Shown: positions 55,634-64,000 of the stretch, one piece after another
Numbering within the stretch: position 1 is the stretch's first letter
How the letters are laid out: every line of letters starts with the position of its first letter
From: Rheum nobile
Taxonomy: Eukaryota > Streptophyta > Magnoliopsida > Caryophyllales > Polygonaceae
Assembly: GCA_027886185.1 (NCBI GenBank)
Contig: WOAB01000476.1
Location: 2,294,001-2,358,000 of the forward strand
Direction: 5' to 3'
Length of the DNA stretch: 64,000 bases
Notes under the pieces: generated by a model
What the model saw: only the letters and a program-made list of their open reading frames with translations
What the model was told of the DNA's origin: nothing
Databases searched by the model: none
Made by a program: the position numbers and the translations under genes

Positions 55634-56930
55634 AAGCAGGGAAGCATAAACAAGAAAATTTAAGATAGAGGAGTTAAGAAGATTAGAGCATTCATAATTT
55701 TGGTAGAAGTTGGTAAGAACAAAGATTAAAATAAAGTTACCTCCATGATAATGAATAGATTAGTAGATAAAGCACCAAGTTTCGGAAGAGATCTGCAAGG
55801 GGAAGTACAAAGCAATGCAGAATAAATTCGATAAGGTGATGAGCCAACAGTAAATTTCAATACTGCCTAGATTAAGATCAGGGCAGAGAGTAAGATAGTA
55901 ATTAAGGAGTATAAGTTTATTAAGATGAGTTTGGTAAAGGAAATGAGTGTAATAGCAGGTAGTGCTAGTAGTCTCTTTATCGTTGGGATTAAAGTAAATA
56001 TTCTCAGTAGGTTTAGAACCCTTCCTGTTGATGGTAATCAGATTGTCATCCTTAGCCGAATGAGCTGTTAAAATGTTGATAACAACACAAGTTTTGTGAG
56101 GGGTTATAGTATGTGAAATGCACACAAGATTGTTATCATGACATCAGATAGCAACAATGGTATTATGAGGGGAACAATCAACTTCAAAGAAGGAATTGTT
56201 GTTAATGTTGTTCAGACTAAGGCAATTAGCACTAATATAGGCTTGTAGAGCCTTAGTACTCTAGATCTCGTTAAGGGAAACAGGATCGAACCCCATATCC
56301 AGGCGAAAAAACACGATTAAGTGATTATAATGGCCAAAAACAAAGTTCATATCATAATTGCAATAAGCAAGGCATTGAGTACACAAAGGCAGCCATGAAG
56401 GCAGACCGAATTTCAACCAGTTTGCATAAGCAAAATGAAGATGCATGAATACAGAGTAAATTAGGAGGTAAAGTTCAGAAAAGGGGTAGATACACCTTGA
56501 ATTAGCGAGGCTATCTCGTATGAGAGGAAAAGTGAGCTGGATCCAGGCCGCCGCCCAAGCGCCATTAGCCGCTCCAGAGCTCTAGAAACGAAGTTTTTGC
56601 CGCAGAGCCATAGTAGAAGAGATGAAGGATCCATAGATTGGTAGATCTTGGGACTAATGGATGGTTTGAGGCCATTTGACATGCGGCGGTTTGCTTGGAT
56701 CTTGAGGCCAAATCAAGCACGGACGAACCCCAATGGTAGATCTTGTTGGCAAAGATTGATATGCGACGAGATGATGGTAGAGTGTTGAAGCAATCTTGTC
56801 TTCGAGAATCTGATGGCTGTATTTTGGGCAGATCTGGAACAGATCAAGAGAGTCAGGCTCAGTTGGATCGAGTTCTTGCGAAGAACTCGACATCCACCAC
56901 GATTCCAGGGAAGGAGATGGAGCATTCATC
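55634..56930 (-). pseudogene. 5' part of LINE copy 4 (broken ORF1 upstream half and 5' leader)
   Basis: Minus-strand frames at 56446-56261, 56125-55760 and 56682-56461 cover most of this stretch but are separated by stops. The segment at 56682-56461 starts MSNGLKPSIS and includes MALRQKLRF in another frame, in the same place as MERRAKFLQF of copy 3. It corresponds to the first half of the 714-aa frame in copy 3. Confidence 0.5.
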
Positions 56931-57839
56931 GGCGTCGCCAGGGAGGGATGAAATTCGAAGATCGAAGTCGAGGAAGGTCTCAGAGTCAACTTCGAAGAAA
57001 TCTTACTCGTCGAAGTCATCGATCTCTTCGTCATCATACTCGTCGAAGTCGTCTTAGACATTGGGTGTGATCGACGTGTAGCCATCATCATAACGCAGTG
57101 TCCGAACACTTTGGTGTCGTAGATGATCGCGTACATCATGGCTGCGTTGCTGAATAGGGGGTGTCCTCAAAGGATCATCACGGGGGGAAGCTCCACGATC
57201 GCGGCGGTTGTGTCTTCTTGGCGTCGCGTCGGCTTAGGCAGCTTGACGACGTCGGCCATCGCGTGGTGTAGAGGCTGGCACACGGCGTTGTGTTCTCCAA
57301 GAGGCATACCTGTCATCAAAATTGTAAGGTTCATAGTACTCACCTCGATCATCCTCGGCGTCGTGGTCATAGTCGGAGCCGTCGTCGAAGCCAGTAGGTG
57401 TGGCTCTAGGGACATAGCGGTCCGCGTGGGAAACGAAGCCTTGGCGACTCTCGATGACACTCTACATTCTGTTGAGTTATGGTTGATGTTGAGACATCGA
57501 ATGCAGTTTGCCTTTGCCTTTGTCAACTCTCGTCTTCGATGGACCCGCGTCAGTAGCTCCAGGTGGAGGCGGCGCGTCCATAGCACTTGGAGGGGTAGGA
57601 GTCGGCACGATGGGTGCCACTGGTGGTTGGGCTTTCAAATTCGTGATCTCTTGTCTTAGAGCCTGGATCAAGGTTTGATCTTCGGACAATTCCATGATTG
57701 GATCGCGTTGTTGGTCTTGTGGTGGTTGGCCTTGAGGTAGAACCAACTGTGGGGGTTGATCTCGGTTTGATGTGTCAACTTCGCGGTCGTCTTGACTGGA
57801 TCCAATCTGCATTGTGCCTATAACAAGATGGCCAGACAT
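56931..57839 (-). pseudogene. gag N-terminal part of element C
   Basis: It starts MSGHLVIGTMQIGSS at 57839, matching MSGPIVIGSLSVP of element D. It has a coiled stretch (LIQALRQEITNLKAQ), then PSKTRVDKGKGK, which matches the HLDKGKG of element D. After frameshifts, DFDEYDDEEIDDFDE and NF-PP correspond to DDFDEFDDEEMED and NFHPP of element D. The capsid and zinc knuckle are not present. Confidence 0.75.
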
Positions 57840-57878
57840 GGGAGTAAAAACGAACCAAAAGACAACAAAGAACAACAA

Positions 57879-58631
57879 CCAAGCAAATCACTAATCAAGT
57901 CACAAAGTTCACGTAGGTAGGGCTTGTTTGGGCTTGCCGTGAGGGCGGCTTGGTTTGCACAAGAATTGGTGTATCAAGCAAGTTGCAATCAAACAAACAA
58001 GAACAAATTGAAACCCTAAACAAACGAAAACAAAGCAACCGAGTAGCAAGAAATCACCTTCTAGGAAGCTACCTAGACGATGGAGAGATTGAGAAGATGA
58101 GCTTAGACCTGGGTGAGGGAGTTAGGGTTGCCTTATTTTGGCTTTACCTAACGTTGGAAACCTTCTTTTTTTTAATATCTTTTTTTTTAATATCCGAGAT
58201 CTTATCTTTTGATCTTTGCGGATTGCAAAAGGAAACAAAATAAAAAAAGGTCTAAGTAACTAGAATATCACAAGTGTGATCTTTGTAGAGAGAGGAAAGA
58301 GAAGATAAGATTTTGATGATATCTTATAAGGAAATTGGTAAACTTAACTAAAAAGCAAAATCAAGCAAACAAGGAAACTCTATCCACGCATAAACTAAGG
58401 AAACAAAATATTCAAGCATGCAAGATAACAAAATTACCTAACACATCAAAACTTGGGAAGGAAGAAAAAAATTTCGGCCAAGGTATGACCTTGTAGAAAC
58501 CGAAGGGTCAACAAAGATGGAAAATTTCTGGTTTTTCGTGATCTTTTTCTCGCGAGATAGTACGAAAGCAAAGATGGGGGTCAAGAAAAATTGTGAACAA
58601 AATTGAAACTTGAGTTCGTGACGTACAAGGC
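57879..58631 (-). other. Untranslated leader of element C
   Basis: This is AT-rich sequence between the primer site and gag, with no supported coding region. Confidence 0.6.
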
Positions 58632-58649
58632 TGCTGGGCTCTGATGCCA
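58632..58649 (-). other. Primer binding site of element C
   Basis: On the minus strand TGGCATCAGAGCCCAG follows the LTR end after two bases. It is an initiator-Met type site with one change, identical in its core to that of element D. Confidence 0.8.
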
Positions 58650-58651
58650 GT

Positions 58652-59136
58652 TGATGTGTCATTGCTTCATGTGTCAAGCCAAGTTGTCAAAGGAGATGCC
58701 TTGGATCTAGTCTTGGTTGGGAAGTCACGTCTGAACGTCACAGTGGTGGTGATCACGAACGGAAGAACGCGATGATGGTGGTGGTGGTGATCATGGTGGC
58801 AATGGAAGCGAGTTGATGGGAGTATGGATAGTGGTGGCGGAAGCGATTGAATGGAGGGGTAGACGACTTGAAGGGACAAGTCGTTGATGTCGTAGTGTCG
58901 ACTGCGGAGGGGATAAGCTCGATGGAGATCGAGTGGTTGCCGTAGCGTCGGCGGCAGAGTGAATGGGGATGAGATGGATATGGGTGACGTCCGATCAAGG
59001 GAAGGAGGAATTAACACTCGACTTTAAACCTTGAACTTTAACTTTGAACGTGAGAAATAAAGAGTACAAAGTAGGGTATAAATAGGGAAGGGGTCTCGAC
59101 CAAGACCTAATGGGCTTGGGTCGAAACGAGCCTAAG
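58652..59136 (-). repeat. Part of the 5' LTR of element C
   Basis: The LTR edge TGATGTGTCA (plus strand) lies next to the primer site. A TATA-like CTATTTATAC is read on the minus strand near 59076-59085. The LTR does not reach its other end, because element D starts at 59137; the remainder should lie beyond the window. Confidence 0.7.
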
Positions 59137-60487
59137 TGATGCGACCCTACCCACGATGACGGCCACCGAGAAGGAAGAGGCCATGTCCGTTCGGAGTGAT
59201 GGGCCTATGACAAGGGCTCGTGCCAAGGCCATCTCCAAGGCCACCCGGTCTTTTGTCACTCGCCTCGTAGCAAGCCAAGGTGCCTCGGAGTCCGTGCCCA
59301 CCTTAAGGCTTCTCCTCACCATACAAGGCCCAGATCAGATCCAGCCGAGCACTTCCAGTTCGGGCTCGAGCACTCTTCATGAGACACCCTTAGAAGGCTA
59401 AGCCCAGTGCGCGCCACCTTTTTCCCCAGCGAGCCGCAATCGCGCCTTCGTCGTCGTCTTCACCGCCGCCGCCGAAGCCTGGCAAAGGCACAAGTGTTGG
59501 CATTGCCTATTTATGAACTTAGAGGTTTATTGCATGTTATTTGAGACACTTTTAGACACTTTCCTGTTTTAGCAACTTTCCATTTATATCCTTGCTAGTT
59601 ATGGAACTTACTATGTTTAGTAAGTTCCCATATTTAGGTGCTTTCCATTTTTAGCAGGTTTCTATTATTAGCACTTTCCATTTTTAGCAGGTTTCTATTT
59701 CTGGACGTGTGCCCACTATTGCATAGTGGGCTAGTCCATTTGGCTTCTCGGCCCAACTTGCCGAATGCCTATATAAGGCACTCTAGGGATCTTGTACAAG
59801 GTTACGCACCTTTTGAAACCTAAGTTATTGTTGAGAGCCAACGCCTCCATCCTTAGGTCTGCGTCACCCAAAACACTTCTATCTCTCTTCCCTTTCACCC
59901 GCGCCGACGCTACAGTAAAACCCTAGATCGACTTCGCTGCCGATCATATCCCCTAGCCATCACTTTGGCTTAGCTCGATCTTTTTCGAGCCTAACAACCC
60001 TCGAGCCCACTCGATTCCATCCGCAGCCGACGCTACGGCATCACCAACGCCATCGTTACCATCGCCGTCGCTCTCGGCATCACCATCGCCTTTGACATCA
60101 CAGTCGCTGACGCCATCGCCGACGCCATCGCCATCGCCGACGCCTTCGCTGTCAAGATCTTCGCTGTCGCAATCGCTCTCGCGAGTGTCACAGCCTCCAC
60201 CCTCGTCGGCACCTTCGCTGTCGAGACACTCACCCTCGCCTTCACCAGCGCCCTCGCACTCGCCTTCACAGTCGCTCGTGCCAGCGCCGCTGCTCTCACA
60301 CTCATCCCGTGTCAGTAAACCTCTAAAGTTACTGTTCACGCCGTTGCCTCGAAAGCCATTCGTGCAAGACAACAAGGCCGAAGCCAAGGATTCCACGGCA
60401 GGCCTTTCGAAGCACGACGTCCAGCGACCCAAGACAAGGTCCTACTTCACGACACTTGTGACACTCCTCAGAGATAGGGGCGCATCA
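59137..60487 (+). repeat. 5' LTR of element D (1351 bp)
   Basis: It starts TGATGCG and ends CGCATCA. A TATATAAGG box lies at 59770-59778. A low-complexity (TCGCC-rich) stretch at about 60040-60300 consists of imperfect GCCATCGCC/TCGCTGTC repeats. The matching 3' LTR is outside the window, so the boundaries rest on the inverted ends and the primer site. Confidence 0.82.
59138..59401 (+). pseudogene. LTR-encoded copy of the pol C-terminal tail (element D)
   Basis: From the first bases of the LTR an open frame of about 87 codons contains GPMTRARAKA, the counterpart of GPVTRARARA at the end of pol in the left element. In the 3' LTR this would be the end of integrase. Here in the 5' LTR it is only the repeated copy and has no start context of its own. 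Confidence 0.7.
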
Positions 60488-60489
60488 AC

Positions 60490-60502
60490 TGGCATCAGAG
60501 CC
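60490..60502 (+). other. Primer binding site of element D
   Basis: TGGCATCAGAGCC starts two bases after the LTR. It is an initiator-Met type site with one change from TGGTATCAGAGCC. Confidence 0.85.
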
Positions 60503-61290
60503 AAAGGTCTTGTAAGTCGCTTCTTGTTACATTGTTCACGGAATTTTTTTTCTTGCCCATCATCACCGCTTCCGCCATCGTCAAAAAAATTTCTTGCTCA
60601 AAAAAAAATATTGCTTGTCCTATCGGTTTCCAAAGATAATTTCTTGCCGATTACACAAAGAAAACCCTAGCGAGATTTTAGGGATTTGCATGCTAAGGAT
60701 TTGCCGAGATTTACTTGCCATATTTGTTGATTGCTTGCGTGATTTCTTACTTGCCATATCTGCCGAACATCTTGCATTAACTACCAAATCTACACAATAT
60801 CTTCTCTCTCCTATCACCGAAATTTTTGGTGATTTCTTTCTAAAGTTAAGTTACTTAGCCGATTCTTTCTTTCTTTCTTTGCAAATCAAATCCGAATCAA
60901 ATCAAAACGATTTCGGAAATCAAAATTCGAAAAAGTCACAAGTCGAAATTAGTTAAAAAAAAAAAGACATCAACTTTCCAAAAAAAAAAAAGAAGCATAG
61001 CCAAAATAAGGTAATCTTCTTCCCTATTCGGCTAGGCTCATTTCTCAACCCCTCCATTGTCTAGGTTCATGCTAGAAGGTTTGGTCTTGTATGTTGAGTG
61101 ATTTATTACGTGAGTAATTAAGAAATTGGTCAAGTTCTCTCGTTGATTTCTTGCTTGTTTGCTTCTATTATTTCGCTTTCCTTAAGCCGCCCTCACGGCT
61201 AAAGACCTTGCCTTCCCATTCGTGAACTTTTGTGGCTTGTGAGTACTTGCTTTATCTTTGGTTGTGTTGTTGTTGTGCGTTGTTACTTCG
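60503..61290 (+). other. Untranslated leader of element D
   Basis: T-rich and A-rich stretches with no supported coding region before the gag ATG at 61291. Confidence 0.6.
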
Positions 61291-63519
61291 ATGTCTGGCC
61301 CTATTGTGATAGGTAGCCTCTCGGTTCCCACCGGTGGCAATGGCAACGACGATGGCAACCAAGACAACCCGTCCAACACGGTGATCGACACCGGACTTCA
61401 ACACCAACAAGACCCTCTCTTGGCGCTCTCGGCTGAGCAAAGAGAGATTCAAGAACTGTGTCGCAGAGTGGCCCAACTGGAAAGTGAGAAGGCCGCCAAC
61501 CCTACACCACAAATAGAGATGGTGCAACCCCAAGCGGCCAATCCCACGGTGGCGGGCCCAAGCACGGCGCACCTTGACAAAGGCAAGGGCATCATGCCCT
61601 CAACCTCGTAGCCTCAACCGCGCCTCAACCACATCCAGTCCGTGATTGAGAGTCGCCAAGGCCACGCTTCGCCGCAAGGCCAACAAGCGCCCACGCCGCC
61701 GCCGTTGGACTACTACCCCGACGACGATGAGGCTCGCGATGACCAAGGTGCATTTTCTGCCCCTTTTGTTTTTGATGACAGGTATGCCGCTGAAAAGACT
61801 GAGCGCCGCCGCCAAAGGGCCGCCGAGCTTCAAGCTAGCCAAGCCCAAGCCGCCGCACGCGAATCTAGCCGCAAGCGCCGAGATCAAAGGCGTCAGAGAG
61901 CTTCTGCAGGCGGCAACAGGCCTGTCCACCCCACCCCTGTGCCATTCAACGTGGAGGATTACTTGGGGCACCAAAGTGCTCGCACACCAAGATATGGTTC
62001 GGAGGGTTACTACTCTTCCACACCCCTCCTCCATGACGATTTTGATGAGTTTGATGACGAGGAAATGGAAGATTCCGGCATGATCAACCCCGGCAATTTT
62101 CATCCTCCTTTAGGTGACCCAGCTGAGCTCCAAGAACACCCAGAAGGCTGGATACCGCCCCCGTTGCTCCCCCAAGGCGCAGCGCCGGCACAGTTGGCCC
62201 CACACAGGCGCGACGATGGCTATGGGAGGCATGATATGCCTTATGACTACCGGCAACAAGTGCCAGCCTATGGTCATCAGCGCCAGCAACGCGCCCAGTT
62301 TGAAGCCCCGGTGGCCGATTACCGCGGCCAAAATGAAGGCAGACGGCGCCAGCTAGGGCACCAGGCGCCCTTCCCTGCCCAATCCCATGCATTTGGCCCA
62401 TATGACGTGCCTCCGCCGCGTACAACAGCCTCAAGCCGCCGTGCCTCCAAGGACCTTTCGCCATGAGTTTAAGGTAAAAATCGAATTCTTTCATGGTGAA
62501 TATGATCCGGCTATTTTTCTTGAGTGGTTGCAGGCTACTGAATACACCTTGAGGTCGTGCCAAATTCCTATGACTGAGTGGGTGGCCGCCGCCACAATCA
62601 ACTTCCGCGCCGCCGCGCGCACATGGTGGCACCGACTTGTGGATGACCGCGTTTGAAGGCACTTCTTACCTATCACGGAGTGGCACCAGTTGAAGTTCAT
62701 CATGACCCAAAATATGTGCCAACGGACTATAGGAACAGAATGAGGCTCGACATCGCCATGGCTAGACAACAAGGCATCGAGAGCCCTTTGGAGTTTTTCT
62801 CGCGCCTTGAGGACATGTACCACAAAGCCTCCATTTCTGTGGCGCCTTCGACTTTGAGGACCAAGTTTTTGAGTGGCCTCAACGTGGCCATCCGAGACCA
62901 GCTTGAGGTACTTCCCATCACCAACCTCAACCATTTGACGCATGCGGCCATGCAATTGCACAAGCAACAACTTCGCAAGCGTCAAGGGCCATACTCTTCA
63001 TATGGCAATCAGAGGTACAATTCTAACCTTAGTGCTTCTCCTTACACTAATGTGCGTTCTAGTGGCGCAGGATCGACCGCGCCTATACAAGGCCGCCAAG
63101 CGAAGGCTACGGCACCAACACCGAGCACGAAAGGCACCACGGCGCCAAGACCCACTTCTGCAGGACCTCAAAGGCCCTCACAGCAGGAGTGCTACAAGTG
63201 TGGTGGTAGAGGTCACTACATGAAGGATTGCCCCAATTCCAAGCGTGTTCTCTTCTCTTCGGCCACGATAGGCTACGAGACGGTGGACGACGAGGAGGAG
63301 CCAGCCCTACCAGGCATTGAGGAAGGCGTTGAGGAAGATGAAGGGGAGTACACATGCGAGGCTGCTGGCCTCCATGCAGGGACACCATTGAGCCTTGTCA
63401 CAAGGCGAATCCTCACGGTGAAGGAGGCAACGCTAGGCGATCAACGCGAGAACCTTTTTCACACAAGGTGCCTCATCAAAACAGCCTCCTTGAGTGTCAT
63501 TATAGACGGTGGTAGCTGA
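61291..63519 (+). pseudogene. gag (and gag-protease junction) of element D
   Basis: Starts MSGPIVIGSLSVPTGG. A coiled part is followed by TAG at 61609-61611, then the same frame continues with acidic DDFDEFDDEEMED. A shift near 62460 leads to FKVKIEFFHGEYDPAIFLEW, and another near 62650 to YVPTDYRNRMRLDIAMARQQ (Retrotrans_gag). The zinc knuckle CYKCGGRGHYMKDC (C-x2-C-x4-H-x4-C) is near 63192. The frame ends at a TGA right after IIDGGS, which is the protease active site. Confidence 0.85.
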
Positions 63520-64000
63520 TGCAATATCATAAATGCCAAGGTCATCAAGCACTTCAATTTGGAGACGACGCCACACCCGCAGCCCTACGGCCTTCAATGG
63601 ATTAGCTCTACTTCAGGTAACACTGTCTCACGACAGTGTCTTATTCCCTTTTCCATTGGTGCTTATAGTGATACAATTTTGTGTGATGTAATTGCTATGG
63701 ACGCCACCCATCTCTTGCTTGGGCGCCCATGGCAATTCGATCGTCGCGTGCTTCACGACGGGTATCTAAACACTTATGTGTTTACCTACCACGAGAAGCG
63801 CGTGACCCTCTTACCTATGTCTCTCCATGAGATTTTGCAGGACCAGGTGGAGAGGGATCGCCAAAAGGCCATCGAAGCCGCAACGGTTCAAGCCAAGGCG
63901 CCTCCGACAGGCCCTCCGAAGAGACTCGACCCCAATCCTGGCAATTCTGGTTTTGGGTCGAGCACTGGATACAATAAGTCCAGTGACATAGCTGCTGCCT
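63466..64000 (+). pseudogene. Protease of element D (start of pol), cut by the window end
   Basis: DGGS active-site variant with a TGA directly after it, then CNIINAKVIKHFNLETTPHP, DVIAMDATHLLLGRPW and a linker. It closely matches 5877-5500 (minus) of the left element. The TGA stands where the left element has the Cys of DGGSC. Confidence 0.82.

Larger units (their letters stand above)
50253..56930 (-). mobile_element. LINE copy 4 (minus strand), nearly full length, inactive
   Basis: The A-rich tail is at 50253-50275 on the left. ORF2 is 54431-50286, ORF1 ends at 54428, and a 5' part reaches to about 56930, where gag of gypsy element C begins. A size near 6.7 kb agrees with 6.5 kb for copy 3. 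It shares with copy 3 the stretch near 56600 (TACTATGGCTCTGCGGC here, TCTATGGAGCGAAGAGC there) and the DP-VNL/DPVSLNE segment near 56270. No target duplication is recognisable, so the right boundary is approximate, and a later rearrangement between LINE and gypsy element is possible. Confidence 0.8.
56931..59136 (-). mobile_element. Ty3/gypsy element C (minus strand), truncated: partial LTR, leader and gag start
   Basis: On the minus strand: the end of a 5' LTR (59136-58652), primer site, leader, and the first part of gag down to about 56931, where LINE copy 4 starts. It belongs to the same group as element D (shared MSG-VIG gag start, DDFDE-DDEE motif, LTR segment with CCGACGCTACGGCA). Its LTR is interrupted at 59136/59137 by element D. 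The rest of gag and all of pol are missing on the left. Confidence 0.75.
59137..64000 (+). mobile_element. Ty3/gypsy element D (plus strand), CRM-like, runs off the window
   Basis: 5' LTR (59137-60487), initiator-Met primer site, leader, gag and the start of pol. The gag zinc knuckle, the GDQRENLFHTRCL junction and the protease are closely similar to the left gypsy element, so both belong to one clade. It is inserted in the LTR of element C. The 3' half is outside the window. Confidence 0.85.

Noticed and set aside
56900..57060. A target duplication for LINE copy 4 matching the bases left of 50253
   Set aside because: No match longer than four bases was found, so I give no duplication for this copy.
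58667..59017. Minus-strand His/Thr-rich 116-codon frame
   Set aside because: It lies entirely in the LTR of element C and is made of short triplet repeats. No sign of a gene.
59953..60432. Minus-strand 159-codon frame, Asp/Gly/Glu-rich
   Set aside because: It is the complement of the imperfect GCCATCGCC-type low-complexity stretch within element D's LTR; composition comes from the repeat.

Overview
The window is nuclear DNA of a flowering plant, probably a eudicot. It holds AT-rich, many-exon plant genes and plant-type retroelements (L1-type LINEs with a C-terminal RNase H, Ty3/gypsy elements of the CRM-like and Athila-like kinds, a Ty1/copia element) but no bacterial operon or tRNA/rRNA gene. 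About 85 % of it is nested transposable elements. The only host-gene island I can support is roughly 40.5-50.2 kb.

Layout, left to right. A LINE 3' part (copy 1, 1-1509 and 9496-~9665) is split by a minus-strand Ty3/gypsy element (1510-9490, target duplication GATCC). Next is LINE copy 2 (~9780-16350, with a 388-bp hAT-type MITE in its ORF2) and a small MITE-like element. LINE copy 3 is full length (16558-35834, 11-bp target duplication). It is split by an Athila-like element A (19507-32302, duplication GTACC), which is itself split by an Athila-like element B (24761-30897, duplication TGGTA). A degenerate copia element (35857-40502, duplication CATAG) follows.

The gene island has two convergent genes. 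On the plus strand is a small single-membrane-span protein (76 aa) that resembles bacterial CcmD. On the minus strand is an intact 23-exon SNF2/ERCC6-like chromatin remodeller of the CHR24 type; the exons I placed join into one frame of 1128 codons. LINE copy 4 (minus, 50253-~56930) lies 120 bp upstream of the CHR24 start codon. Beyond it are a truncated minus-strand gypsy element C and a plus-strand gypsy element D, which inserted into C's LTR and runs off the window.

The most unusual material is in the LINE family. Copies 2, 3 and 4 each carry a long open ORF1 with no recognised domain, rich in Cys, Tyr, Phe and Leu, whose TGA stop overlaps the ORF2 start in ATGA. Elements A and B both lack reverse transcriptase and integrase, and each carries a pair of CCC-GAAA-GGG hairpins in its 3' non-coding region whose outer stems vary in a mostly compensating way. 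Element A also has a GC-rich 20-bp tandem array that is read in all three frames.
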